From positions 48,627,652 to 48,691,651 of the forward strand of contig NC_064472.1 of assembly GCF_023343835.1 (NCBI RefSeq): DNA of 64,000 bases. The letters run 5' to 3'. Under the pieces are notes generated by a model. The model saw only the letters and a program-made list of their open reading frames with translations, had not been told where the DNA came from and did not search any database. The stretch comes from Lagopus muta. Lineage: Eukaryota; Chordata; Aves; Galliformes; Phasianidae. Position numbers and translations under genes: made by a program. Shown piece after piece: positions 37,537 to 49,678 of the stretch. Each line of letters begins with the position of its first letter. Positions within the stretch are counted from its first letter, which is position 1.

Positions 37537-40500
37537 GCAAAATTTCACATTCACATCCTAATATTCTAATTGTAGAAAATGATAAAGAAATCTGAGAATA
37601 GTGATCTGTTTTTAAAAATAAATCAGTATATATATATATATATTTAGTAGCTTAATCCATTTTGAAAAACTCACTGACTCCAGTGGAACATTCTTATTAA
37701 GATCAAATGAAATATTGAAGTTTCATATATTGTTAATTTTATAGGACGTATACCCTAGCTACGATTAATTAAGGATATTGGAAACCTTTGATACAACGGC
37801 AGATAAAAAATTAGCTTTGTATAGGAAGGCTTTGTAGAGCTGCATTATAAGAGTTTTTCAATAATAGATTAAACAGACTAAATAATTAAAATGTCATTTG
37901 ATGGAAGTCAGACAAGTCTTCTTTTACTTCAGCGTTACACACTGAACTGTATTTCTGCTCATAGGATGGAGGTGATCCTTCCTCGTCTGTTCCTTACTTC
38001 AAGGAAAACTTCAAACGGGATCTAAAAGCAAATGACAGTTGTTGACTACAGTATTTATTTGCAAACTTCAATGGGAAGCTGGGTTCAAGATTCTTGGCAT
38101 GCCTGACTATGCTTACATTCAGATGACTGGAGGAAATTACAGAACCACACCTGGCTTTGTGCTGCAGGAGATATTTGGAATGAGAAGATGCAGCCTCTGC
38201 TGACTGTCTCCACCACCAACAACAAAGTCCCCAGGGGATGCTTTTGAGCTCTGCAGCAGTGATTTGTTGTGCCTCTGGCAGAACAGGAGGCCTGAGCTGC
38301 AGAATCTCCATCACAGCAGACCCAGGTGTTTAGTGCACAGCCTGAAAGCCACAGTGGATAAGGCAGCAGACACCACCCCAGCATGTGGCACAGAGCCGGC
38401 CTTGGTGGGGAGGCTGCAATGAGTCCAAACTGGGCATTACTGCCTGATTCTGAATACACACTGGAGTGGAAGTCCTCCACTTTGCAAGGCAGCACTGTGA
38501 GCCCATCACTGCCCTTGTTCTTCCTTAAAAAATTTTAATGCAAATCCTAATTTAGAAATTTTTTCCCACTGCAGATTTGCCAATAACTGTTACAAGCTAT
38601 TTCCTTTCTACAGAACAGCTGCTTATACTCAATCTTATTTAATTGAGACACAAATAGAAGTAGAGATATTCCAAAGCTGGTTTGTAGCTATTTGCATAGG
38701 TTAATTTCAGGTTTTTTTTGGAAGCACATTTTCTCTGTTTCACTATTACAACTTTTCCTGTGTTATTTATTTTTCTCTCTGCTGCTAGAATTGAAAACTC
38801 AATCACATAAGATCACCACGTTGCAGAGATCACTTGTGTGCCTTTTCTAAGGATCTTCCCTGCACTTATCAAGAATCTCCTGCAGTTCACAGTTCAGTGA
38901 CCATGGTACATGTAATACAATGTTCATCCTTTCCAAGTGAGCAGCGCTCTGCGCCCTACAGCTTAGAGGTCAGCTGGGTCTGTAGAAGTAAGCTACTGCG
39001 CTTGAGATTTTAGCAGTGGGATATTTGCCCTCTGGCTGTATTTGTGAACTCATCGCAGCTGTAGCACAGTACTGTGGTATTTCCTGCTCTAGGGATTGCA
39101 TATGCCAGGCAGAGGTGCTGTGCCAGGGCACTGCAGAGGCAGGAGGTGCCAGACAGAAGCCAAATGCACCTTCAGTTTCTGGTATAAATCTTGACAATCC
39201 TGAGTAAAGCCAAAGACTTCTGCGAAGACCAGGATTTAGCCCTGAAAATATTCAAGAGAATGAGCTTTATAAGTAGGTATGTCTGACAGAGCATAAGATA
39301 ATGAAAATAAACATTATGTTTCAGTCCTGCCAATGTTCAGGAAAATAGGAGTTAATGTAACAAGAGAAACACAGAGCTGCTGTTGAATAACATATGTGGA
39401 GTTGTTAAAAGGGTATCAGCACTGTTCTTCCTAATTAGAACAACTGGCAATAGTCCAGGCTTTTGTCTAGCTGCTTGGGTCAAAAGTGTAGCAACAGTCT
39501 GAATGTAATATAAAACAAACATCACAATGGGTATTATACTGAGTGCAATAATAGTTTGGCATGTAATGCATCATTATCTCTCATTAATTTTCAACTGGCA
39601 CGATACAAAAAAACACAGGGCCTTGCCATTGAGTTTAAACGTGGCTGGCTCTTGAATTCACAGAATTTTCTTTCAGTGTTTAACAATTGATTTTTCCATC
39701 ACAGTCTTTATGCTTTAACCTTTACTGATACAGGAATGGACTTCTTTAAATCTCTAGCAGAAAAGAGGGACAGAAAATCTAAATTATAGCTCCATAAATA
39801 GAAATAGAATGAATGTAAAACATTTTGTTCCCATGTGTAATTTGTAGAAATTATTTTCTCTGATCACAAAGCCTTCAGGCTGAATTTCAGTTGCCAGAAG
39901 CATGCTGGTTGTGAAGTATAGTGTTGGAAATTTAAGAAAAAAAAGTTGAGAGATAAATGTTTAATTTGTGACTATCAGTCACTTCACATTTCTGAACGAT
40001 TGTTGAGTACCCATAAGATGACTGTGATTGCCAATCCAGTGATGTGAGCATTCAGGAAACCCTGCCTATATTTGCTGAAAGCAATTAATGTTGGTTGCTC
40101 AGTTAAACGAATCAACACCTGTACCCGACACAAGAACAGATGGCATTATTTTTGTATTTTTGCCAGCACTGATGTTATACCACAGCATAGTAAATCTACA
40201 AGTAAAGCACCTAAATTTAAAAGACATTGTGAGAGAAGAATGCTGGTGTGGTGAAAAATTAATCATTTTCTTACAACGTTTGAGACGAGGAAGAACAAAA
40301 GTCTACAGATCCCACAAACCCAATTTCAAAATCTGAGCACTTGTTATGGTAGAAATGGTGTAATAGTTTGATGTAATATTTCCTACCTGAAAGCAAAGGA
40401 CTATACTCTGCAGTGATAAGATTCTGCATTTCACTTAGCTACTTCCCATTTCTATATTCTTCCCCAACTGTGCATCCCAGAATCCCCTTCCATCCACGCC

Positions 40501-42474
40501 ATTAGTGTTGCCAGCACAACCCTTTGCACGGACAACCTATGGAGAAAATCAGGGAACTAATCTGACCAAAAAATCACCTGGCAAAACACAAGTTTCAAAA
40601 TTCAGATTAGTATCTACATGCTGCCCTCCTTTCCTGGGTAGTTGTCCTTATACAACTGATGGTATTACACAGGGCCAAGGCAAAGAAATAAGCAACATGA
40701 AAACACAGTTCACAGTGGGGCATGCGTTTTTAATCCATCATTGATTAATAAACTAGGATTTAAATTGAACTTTGTTTTCTGTGGTCATTGCAAGCTCCCA
40801 GAATATATTGTTGAAAAAAAGGTGAAAAAATTTCCCTGAGTTCAGTTGCAAATGAGTTTATTCTTACTCAGCTTTGCTGCACCAAATTCTCAAGGAAAGA
40901 GTAACAAAAAAATCTTATTTCATATTTTTCAGGCTTTTGCTCTCTCAAGTTTTGTTTTTTTTTTTTTTTTTTTCCTGATTATTTTTGTCTTGTTAACATA
41001 AATACTAAAGCCAATCAACAGAACTGCTGGGTTTCACTGAAGGCTCAGAAGCAACATGTCCTACCTGCAATATTTGTTAAAAAGTATAAAAATGCAGTAA
41101 AACGTTCAAAAATGAACACTCACTGAAGGACACTGCTAGCTTTATCTTGCCAAACTCATTAAGGTAAAAAAGGCAAATCTCACTGGATATTCCAAAGTGA
41201 TTCATCCTCACTGTTTGAGAGAAAAAGAAAAAAGGTATGTGCTGAGAAACCAATTGTTCTAGACCTGTTTGTTGTAGATTGCTCCACAGAGGCAGTTCCT
41301 TCCAACTGCAGGGTGATTCAGTTATGACTGTGATAAAAAAAATTAGGCAAGAAGAGTGAGCTGGGATTTGGTAGAAACTGCGTGGCTTGAGCAAGGCTTG
41401 TTGGACTGTGCTGATTGAGACTGGAGAGCTGGCAAAGGCTGAAGACAGGTGGGTATACTGACAGCGTGCACAGACAAAGCTAAGGCACACAGAATAGGTG
41501 GCAGTGAAAAAGTGAACTCTTTACTTTCTCAGAAAGGAGAACAAGCAGTGCCAGGAGAGCATTTAATCCACACTGAATGCAATAAGGAGCTTGGGGAGCT
41601 CCTGCTGGACAGGACCAGGTTAGGATGATGTGGCAGTTCTATTTGAAGGAAGGCATGATTTATGTGAGGTAAATTTACTATGCACTGTAAGCTCAAAGAG
41701 GTTTTGTCTAACATGTCTTATGTTATAAGTTGTTTTAGGCAAAAATATTTGCCTTTGGAAAAAAATCCTATGGATAGTGAAAGAAGGAATAGAACTGTGG
41801 CTAAACAATGAATTCCACAAGCATTTTGTATTTAAGATCCTTGGTCTGAAATAAATGCAATAGCAAATTCCTTCTGAATGATGCTCCTTCACTTTATTAA
41901 CCTTCAGGTTAACATGCTATATATAAAAAAAGACTGATTCAGATTAGGTCTAGAGGTGAATTGCAATGCAATTCATATAATTTAAATTCAATAATATACT
42001 TCTGATTAATTGTTTTGATAAAATTATTATGTGCATAAATAACTGGATCAAGCACTACCTCTGCATGGTAAAGAAGTGTTTGGGTCATCTGGAGAGAGCT
42101 CTGGCAGCTGGCAGGCTGTGAGTTGATCAGCACAGAGAAAACTAAGCTGCATCAGAGAAATATCCAAAATCCAACACTAGGTGCCTAGTGTGTGCTGGTG
42201 TTGTTAACAGAAATACTCATTGAATTTAAATAAGTATTGGGATAGACTGCAGCTCATCTGTAATGTGAAAGGCTGTTGTTTCAGCTTAAGTGCCTTAGCA
42301 TGGGAACTGCTAACTCTTAAAAAGACAAGTTTTTGAAGTCTCCAATATATCTTGTGGTTCTCCTTTCCCACAAGAGTAAGTTAGGACATTTAAATTGACC
42401 CTTCTCATAACTCATTTGTTTCACATGACAAAAGTTGTGCAATGAGCTGCTCACCCAGTATATTGAAGACATAT
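37535..42474. other. No gene seen; GC-richer islet at 38085-38495
   Basis: Mostly unique AT-rich DNA. A TA run lies at 37627-37643 and a 19-base T run at 40955-40973. The block 38085-38495 is clearly less AT-rich than its flanks and open on the minus strand for 136 codons, but the translation (many C, S and Q residues) resembles no protein I know. It has few CpG, so it is not a CpG island. It may be an old repeat or processed remnant. Confidence 0.4.
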
Positions 42475-43631
42475 TGTGCCTGGTCAGTCTGGTGGCCTTC
42501 TACAATAGAGTGATTGATTGATGTCAGCTACCTGGTCTTCTGCAAGACCTTTGACATAGTCCTGTACCACATCCATATCTCTAAATTGAAGAGATATGGA
42601 TTTGAATTGTGGATTATTTTGAACATAAAGGATTTGTTGAATGGTTGCAGCCAGAGGACCTTAGTCAATGTCTAGGTAAGGAGCAATCTGAGCAGTGTCC
42701 TCCAGGGGTATGTCCTGAGGCTGGTGTTCTTTAACATTTTTATCAGTGACATAGAGAGCATCCTCAGTAAGTTTGCTGATGACACCAAGTTGAACAGTTG
42801 ATAGAACAGAAGGAAGGGATACAATCCAGAGGAACCCAGACAAAATAAAAAAGAGAATCCAAGTGGTCCTAATGAGATTTAACAAGTGCAAGGTGCTGCA
42901 CTTTGGTCAAGGCATTCCCCTTACACATGTACAGACTGGAAGATGAACTAACTGCAAGCAGTCCTGCAGACAAGGACTTGGGGGGTCCTACTAGAAAAAA
43001 GCTGGACATGAGCAAGCAGTACAGACTTACAGACTTCCAGCCTGGAAGGCCAATGGTATCCTGGACGGCACCAAAAGAGGGGTGGCCAGCAGGGAGAAAG
43101 TGATTGTCTCCCTCAACTCTGTTCTGTGAAACCCCTTCTGTGTCCAAGACCAAAACCTCCAGTATAGGCAGGGTGCGGAATTGTTGGAGTGCATCCAGAA
43201 GAGGGTCATGAAAATGATCAAAGGCCTGGAACACCTCAACTACGAAGAAAGGCTGAGGAATTTGGATTTGTTTAGCTTGAAGAAGAAAAAGCTCCAAGGA
43301 GATCTCATTTCTGGTCTTCCAGCATTTGAGGGAAACTTGTAAGCAGGAGGGAGATCAACTTTTTACACAGGGATAGGACGAAGTGTAGTGCATTTAAATT
43401 AAAAGAGCAAAGATTTAGATTAGATAATAGGAGGAAATTCTTTACTCTGATGTTGGTGAGATACTGGAACAGGCTGCCCAGAGAAACTGTGGATGTCCTC
43501 TCTCTGAGAGCGTTTGAATGAGGCCCTGGGCAGCCTGATCCATTGGTTCGAAACCCTGCCCATGGCAGGGAGATTGGACCTAGATTATGTTTAATGTCCT
43601 TTCAAACCCAAGCCATTACATGATTCTATGG
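42475..43631 (+). mobile_element. CR1 LINE, RT fragment to 3' tail
   Basis: A diverged copy running from the RT core to the 3' end: motif A decayed (YLVFCKTFDIV-like near 42530), FADD box retained at the DNA level (42772-42783), GKVLHFGQ-like KVLHFGQGI near 42890, EKDLGG-like block near 42970. The ORF2 end lies at 43190-43290, then the 3' UTR (TACTGGAACAGGCTGCCCAG near 43460) and the tail ACATGATTCTATGG at about 43618. Many frame breaks. Its text resembles that of the 34255-35045 copy (AAATTGGAGAGATATG / AAATTGAAGAGATATG). Confidence 0.92.
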
Positions 43632-44936
43632 TTTAGGGATATACAGCATTTATATGATGTAGAAAGACAATGGTGTTTTCTTTTTGGAGAGTAATCCAAA
43701 TGCATTCAAGATAATTTCATTTCAGGTTATTTGAAGCAGGTAATGGCAATTTTGACATACAGTAGCACACTATTTCGTTTTGAATAATCTACATTTTCCA
43801 AATACATTATGACAACTGATTTTCATCCCTTTCATATGAATATTTCCAATAGGTTTCTCTCATACATTAAAGATTATAAACTTAGAATTTGTTGGCTGTT
43901 CATATCATTAGATATCTAGCCACAGAACTAGCTGAATATGTATGATCCTATTACTCATTAAAGAAATGGATAGTAAATTGAGGCCTTCATTGAGTATTAG
44001 AAGTTTATATATTCTTTCAAACCTAGAGGATGTATGGTTTTAGCAGTTTGGTTTTGGTGTTAGATCATATTTTAAAAAGAGACTCAGTTTACCACCTGTG
44101 AAATGTTGAAAATTCTACTCATAGTAAATAAACACTGATAAATTCACACACAATAACTTCCAGCTTCTTCTTTCCAAAAAAGCTTAACTGTAGAGTGAGA
44201 AACTTGAATATGAATGTCTTTGAGATTCAATAATGTGCTAAATAATATTGGTCTTTTCGAAAGTCTGTCTTGTTTGTTTCAATTACAGAGCCAAAGGAAG
44301 TGAGAGGCAGCCAGATGGCCAGAATACAGAATCTTATGAGGAAAAAAAAATCAGTGTGAGAAGATTGTATAAAAGAACAAAGTATTCTTTCTTCATCCCT
44401 TTTTCCTCAAAGGATGGAAGATTGCCAAACTTGCCATCTTGCATTAGAAATGTCACCATTTCTTTCAAATGTGAAATGTAGCCACTTTCAGCCATTTGGT
44501 ATTAACCCATCAGCCATGCCAGCTTCATCTTCAGTGAATTGAAATGAAGGGGAATACGATAATCTGGTAACTCTTTTGTCCTATATTGAACTGCCCTAGT
44601 ACTCTCTGATTTCCTACCACAACAATGCCCTCACATCTCATGGAACATTTTCACTATTTCATTATTTAGTTCAACCATCCACCCAGTTATGAGGCACAGG
44701 TGAATGTTCAAGAATAGAAAGATGAGTCTGCTAAATTGGTCTGTTATACTCATTTTTAGAACTGAAAAGTACTTTAAAAAGTCTGATACCATCTGCTAGT
44801 GTCTGTTCCAAGAAATAGGAAGAAAAAAAGTATCACGCTAGCATAAGGAAAGATTATAGGATTATACTAACATCGGAGTATAAAGCGTAAAAAGAAATCA
44901 GGCAGTCATTTAAATTTAAATTACTTTTTTATTATA
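43632..44936. other. No gene seen
   Basis: Unique AT-rich sequence without supported features. Confidence 0.4.
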
Positions 44937-45215
44937 TAATTATAGGATTGTTGAGGTTGAAAAAGACCTCTAGAGGTCAAGTGGTCCAACTCCCCTCCTC
45001 AAACAGAGTCATCTAGTGCAGGTTGCTCAGGACTGTGTCCGTATGGTTTTTGAGCATGTCCAGGGAACGAAGCTCCAAAACCTCTCTGGGGAAATTTTAA
45101 CAGTGCTCACGCATATGCACAATAGTGTTTCCAGTAGTGTTTCCAGATACTCAGAGAGAGCATTCTGTGCTTCAGTTTATGCCTGTTGCCTCTTGTTGTG
45201 GCACTGGGCACAAAC
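44937..45215 (-). mobile_element. CR1 LINE 3' fragment
   Basis: Antisense CR1 3' end: ATTATAGGATTGTTGAGGTT, GAAAAAGACCTCTAGAGGTC, GTGCAGGTTGCTCAGGACTG, CAAAACCTCTCTGGGG, GTTGCCTCTTGTTGTGGCAC. It carries a small internal duplication (AGTGTTTCCAGT at about 45123). It belongs to a different CR1 subtype from most copies here, judging by the CTCTAGAGGTCAAGTGG wording. Truncated near 45215. Confidence 0.85.
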
Positions 45216-45262
45216 TATCTGCTTGAAAAATTCCCAACAAATAAGGCCTGAAGAGAAGGACC

Positions 45263-45742
45263 CAAGAAAGCTGGTTACTTTTCAGTGATATCCTCCTCTT
45301 TGTTGGCCCATCCCAGTCAGGCAAAAATTCCAGCAGATGTGTTTGTGACAGATTTGCTTCAAGCCAAACTGAAACATGAAAAGGAAGCACACACTGGGAG
45401 AAATACAGAGATATTGTCTAAGCATCCAGGGCTGAGGTTAGGAAAGCCAAAATCTGATCGAATGCAATCCTGCCAGTGATCTCAAAGACAACTAAAAAGG
45501 TGTTCTGTATATACACTGGTGGCAAAGGGAAGACAGGGAAAAGGTGGGCCCGCTGCTGAAGGTGGCAGAGTACAGTGAAAAGATAAGGTATTGAATGCCT
45601 TCTTTGCCTTGGTCTTTGCCAGCAAAAGAGGTCCTAATGAAGGGAAAGCAGCTATAAAGATTCTAGGCATCCTGAATGAAGGGTAGCTGATCATCCTTGT
45701 CCAAAAGCTGCTATAGCTTTACAGGCCCATGTCCTCGAGGCC
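45263..45742 (+). mobile_element. CR1 LINE, endonuclease-RT linker fragment
   Basis: Heavily decayed plus-strand CR1 with no 3' tail. The order of blocks is that of the CR1 linker between endonuclease and reverse transcriptase: AAGCTGGTTACTTTTCAGTG, GTCAGGCAAAAATTCCAGCA, AAACATGAAAAGGAAGCAC, TACAGAGATATTGTCTAAGC, GGTTAGGAAAGCCAAA, then GAATGCCTTCTTTGCCTTGG (compare the block TGATGCCTTCTTTGCCTCAG near 10085 in the big copy). Because it lacks the familiar tail it is easy to miss. It abuts the oppositely oriented CR1 at 44937-45215. Confidence 0.75.
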
Positions 45743-46249
45743 CTCCTTATTTTTTCCTCACATGGCAACAGTAGTTACCCTAAAATTTCTCAGAGGTTTC
45801 CTAAGCATTCCCCAATGAGCCCAAATCAAGGCACAAATATTGGATTACAGTTTCCTCTATCTTAGGATCATCATCACAGAACCAATACCCAGTGCTGATC
45901 TTTGATTAATATGTCATCAAGAGTATGTCATCTCTATCCAAGACAACCTGTTTTTCCCCACTGTCTACTGAGAAGGGATCTAGTTCAGATGAGATATAGG
46001 AGGTCAAACTGAATTATATAATCAAGCTGCTGCACAGAAATATTATTATAAGCTCTTTATATTGTAGGAGAGGCAATTCCTACATTTAAAGATGTAGGAA
46101 TTCCTTCCATTTAAAGATCTTAAAGTCATTTAAGAAGTGCCAAAGTGAGTAACATTATTCTCATCATATACACAGGAAAAATACATATAGAATCTGTACA
46201 ATCAACAAGAGCCTGCATGCCGTATTCATAAAAATCTGCACAAGTGGAG
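45743..46249. other. No gene seen; short perfect inverted repeat at 46075-46102
   Basis: AATTCCTACAT (46075-46085) is followed by a 6-base loop and its exact complement ATGTAGGAATT (46092-46102), giving an 11-bp stem. It is AT-rich and too short for a microRNA precursor. Rest unique. Confidence 0.55.
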
Positions 46250-46588
46250 ATGACCACTCTTGCTGTCACCACTACTGGAACACAGCATTCACTGCCTCAC
46301 TGTGCTCACGTTCACTGTTTGGTCTCCATTAATGTTCAGTAAGTTTCAATGGATGCTGGTGAGTGCCACTTTTTCTGCATGAAGGAATTCAGTGACACAA
46401 CTTTGTTTCATATGTACTTCTATCTTGTTAGGCCTCCCTTTTGCTGCTACCTATCACATGGCAACGAAATGTGACAGAATATTGGCAGGAAGATTCATCC
46501 TCTATTGCCATACCATCAACATTGTCTCTGATGCTGTGGGACAGCATCACTAAATAGGAGACATTATTTTCCAAGCGGCTCTCATAGA
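46250..46588. mobile_element. Mariner-like DNA transposon fragment
   Basis: Longer relative of 24662-24800. It holds ACTGCCTCACTGTGCTCACG, CACTGTTTGGTCTCCATTAA, CTGCATGAAGGAATTCAGTG, then the shared part (TCACATGGCAACGAAATGTG, AGAATATTGGCAGGAA), and ends in GGAGACATTATTTTCCAAGC. By memory of the avian mariner (Galluhop/Mariner1 type) this is the terminal 340 bp including one degenerate terminal inverted repeat. The other end and any intact transposase are missing. Orientation of the transposase relative to the plus strand is not certain. Confidence 0.6.
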
Positions 46589-47914
46589 CATCAGATCGTA
46601 CTCTATTCTACTTTAGTGTTCCAGTCCAAACTGGAAGAATACAAGAACAAAAATCTTGTAGTAAATGTTCTTAGAAAGATGCTGCATTCTTCAAAGAAGC
46701 AGCTTAAAACTGCATCAGTTCAAAAATTGGAGTTAGCTGTGCCCTGATCCTTGTTTAAAAATAAATAAAATGTCACCCTGATCTGTACAGCTACATGATG
46801 ATTTAAAAGCAGTATAAAATCCAATAAGATGCCCTCAAATTAGGGAGTCAGCTAAAGTGGCAACTGATAGATGTACATGCTCTGTAAAAGGTCTGACATC
46901 TTCTCTGTACCTTTGCGTTGCATTCCCCAGTCCCATCATCTTAGTATTAATATCCAGACTGAACTTTAATCAATTTGCTTTCAACCATGCCACAGTCTCT
47001 GCTAAGCTCTTAATGAGATGCTTGATCACACTGTCTGTGCAGGATGAGCTGCAGATATAAGACGAGTGCATGCAGTCGTCCTGAATATGTTTCTACCTAT
47101 ATTTTCTCACAGGCGGTCTTAATTGCAATTCCCTAATACTTATATTGAGCAGAACCGTGACAAAGAATCCCATAAAGTATCCTTCAGGGTAGAATAACTA
47201 CAGATCATTTAATGATTATTCACTTGCTTATTTAATAACAAAAATCTATGCAGAAATCCCAACACTGCATAAAGCAGGTTTTTACAGGATGTTTCAGTGC
47301 CTCAGAATATATTTAATTAAGTTTTGACTCTTTGCTTTGGAGGATTCTTGTATCTTACTTTTCTACAGTCATAGGATTATTGAGTTTAACTGCTTATACT
47401 GGAGGAGTATATCCACACAGCCAATGATGATACGATAGAAATGCAACAGCCTGAGGGGTTTCTGAGTAGCATCTTCCATATATTGTTTCCCACTATGCAT
47501 GGGTTGGTGTAATCGGCTCCCATCCTCCATCAAAATAAAATCAAGAGCAGATCAGTGAGAAAATAGTGAGAAAGAAGCATTTTTAGGTGCCCCTTTTCAC
47601 TGCATGCATTAATTGCCGTGTCTTCCTGTGCTGCTCCTCTTCTAAATGATTTACCATTCTGCTGATGTTACCATGCCTATTGCCTCACATAATCATCTAC
47701 AGATTGAAGCAAACCAGTATTACAATGGTGACAGTGGGATTTCTTTTTAATAACTCAGTGATAATAAATTAACAAGTACTTGCAAGACACAGAGACAGTA
47801 TACACATAAATTTATACGCCTGTTCATATTACTATGCAGTATATTTGTTCTTTTTTCTTGCATGATGGTTTGAGTAGCAGGAGGCTGTAGAGGATGGCCT
47901 CTGTGAGAAGAAAC
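46589..47914. other. No gene seen
   Basis: Unique AT-rich sequence. A possible trace of an antisense CR1 tail at about 47370-47410 (CAGTCATAGGATTATTGAG) is too short to call. Confidence 0.4.
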
Positions 47915-48270
47915 CAGGAGCTCATTGCACTCTAGAGCCTCCTGAAGGGAGACTGTGATGAGGGGGGGGTTTGGCCTCTTCTCCCAGGCAACAAACAGGA
48001 CCTGAGGAAATGGCCACAAGTTGCACCAGGGGAGATTTAGATTAGATATAAGGAGAAACTTTTTCTCTCAGAGAGTAGTCAGGCACTGGAATGGCTGCCC
48101 AGGGAGGTGGTGGAGTCTCCGTCCCTGGCAGTGTTCAAGAGGCATCTGGATGAGGAGCTATCAGAAATGGTTTAGCGCTTGTGTAGTGATGGTAATGGGA
48201 GGACAGTTGGACTAGGTGATCTTGTAGGTCCTTTCCAACCTTGTGATTCTATGATTCTATGATTTTATGA
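47915..48270 (+). mobile_element. CR1 LINE 3' end
   Basis: Starts in the last part of ORF2/3' UTR (GAGCTCATTGCACTCTAGAG, TTGGCCTCTTCTCCCAGGCA, GAGGAAATGGCCACAAGTTG, GGGGAGATTTAGATTAGATA, GCTGCCCAGGGAGGTGGTGG). It ends with TGTGATTCTATGATTCTATG and a final ATTTTATGA. Immediately followed by the ERV-like repeat. Confidence 0.93.
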
Positions 48271-48274
48271 GCTA

Positions 48275-49013
48275 CCCAAGTTGGACACTGCTGGCTCCAA
48301 TCAGGTTGGCTCCAAAATGTTGGGCTCTGGCATGGTAGCAAAGCTGAGCTCAGTAGCCATGCTAGTGGCACTTCATGACAACAAATTTGTAGTGGGACCT
48401 CTAGTCCTTGGACATACTCACACGGAGCAAGTGGATGTGGCCTGCAGGAGGCTACTGCCCAATGGAGAGCCCCTGCAGGAGCTGCAGCCTGATAAGAGAA
48501 GCAGTCTTTTCCTGGAAGGACTGCACCCTTTGGAGAGTGCCTGATGGTGGAGCAGTTTTTGAAGAATTGTACTCTGTCAGAAAAAAACAGGTTGAACCGG
48601 TTCACAAAGAACTGTGCCCAGGCTGGAGAAGGGAGGAGACTGAGGAGGCAGGAGTAGCAAAGAGGAGATGTGATGGACTGGGCACAACACCCTTCCTTGT
48701 CCCCCTCTGCCTCTCAGGCTTGAGGAGAATTAAAAGATCAGGAGTGAGGTTGAGCCTAGAAAGAAGGAGGTAGGGTTGGGAGCAGGGAAGTTATTCTCTC
48801 TTTTCATTTCTCACTCTCCTGCTCTTTTATTATTTAGCAAAAAAATTAAATTAGTCTTCTCCAAGTTGAGTGTGTTTTGCCCATGATAGTAATCACTGAG
48901 CAATCTCCCTGTCTGAACCCTGACCCAAAAGCTATGTCACCTTATTTCCTCTTGTCCTGCAGAGTGGGTGAGAGAGAGGCTGGGTGGCCATCTGGCAGCA
49001 AGACAAGGTCAAC
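48275..49013 (+). mobile_element. ERV-like LTR/leader remnant (plus copy)
   Basis: Less AT-rich block that starts right at the end of a CR1 tail. It contains CTTCATGACAACAAATTTGT, GGACATACTCACACGGAGCA, a purine-rich stretch (about 48590-48780), TCTCCAAGTTGAGTGTGTTT, CAATCTCCCTGTCTGAACCC and AGGTCAACCCACCAAA. The second half is collinear with the reverse complement of 19832-20300, so the two are copies of one family. At 48993-49010 TGGCAGCAAGACAAGGTC is a weak match to a tRNA-Lys-type primer-binding site, placed where it would follow an LTR. Frames of 87 and 118 codons on the two strands belong to the repeat and not to a gene. Family name not certain; I recall it as common in birds. Confidence 0.55.
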
Positions 49014-49450
49014 CCACCAAATTTTGGCATAAAACTGAGTCTTTTTTACTTTGTTCCAGGAGAGTAATTTTCCTCTGTATTTTCCATTCCTATTTTCTTT
49101 TTCTTTTTTTCCCCTCAATTCTGTTCCTAAATTATCTGCTTTCTCTGAATAAACTTTTAATTTTCATGTTCTCAATCGTATTTTTTTCATACATCTGCTG
49201 CTGACAATTTAAGGGTTAATATCAGATATGCTCTACTTCTGAAATAAAGACAATATTCTGATTCTAAAATAAATGGCATAAATCCTTCTTTTCTTAACTG
49301 AAACATATGCAGGACTGGAATGTATTTTAGATTAAATTTGCAAATTACACACAACTGGGAAGAACAGTTCATACCGTCGAGGGCAGAAAGGCCTTGTGAA
49401 GATTTTGACAAATTAGAGTCTGAGTAATCACAAAGTAAGTAAGATAAAGT
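49014..49450. other. No gene seen
   Basis: T-rich, then unique sequence between the ERV-like repeat and a CR1 copy. A short frame at 48968-49204 is F/L-rich from T-rich DNA and is not supported. Confidence 0.4.
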
Positions 49451-49670
49451 GCCAGATTCTGCACCTCCAACATGGTAGCCCTGGCTACAGACTGGGGGGT
49501 GAGAGGCAGAAGAAAGGGATCCGGGCGCTCTGGCTGGCATCAAATTGAACATGAGCCAGCAGCTCAAGGGCCAACCATACCCTGGGGTGCACCAGGCCCA
49601 GCACTGCCACCGGGAGAGGGAGGAGTTGTCAGCTGTGCTGTGCTGTGCGGCCTCACCTCCAGCACTGTGC
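49451..49670 (+). mobile_element. CR1 LINE, left part of an interrupted copy
   Basis: ORF2 end of a GC-richer CR1 subtype: GCCAGATTCTGCACCTCC, GGCTACAGACTGGGGGGTGA, AAATTGAACATGAGCCAGCA, ACCCTGGGGTGCACCAGGCC, GTGCGGCCTCACCTCCAGCA. The text breaks off near 49670 and resumes in the same orientation at about 50374, which suggests an insertion between the two. Confidence 0.82.
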
Positions 49671-49678
49671 CTTGTGGA

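Noticed and set aside
41077..41490. Minus-strand open frame of 137 codons
   Set aside because: No domain or family resemblance, ordinary AT-rich DNA, no splice or promoter context; chance frame.
47370..47410. Trace of an antisense CR1 tail
   Set aside because: Only about 20 bases resemble the tail and the following text does not match.
48281..48605. Overlapping 87- and 118-codon frames on opposite strands as a possible gene
   Set aside because: They fall in the ERV-like dispersed repeat that begins right after a CR1 tail.
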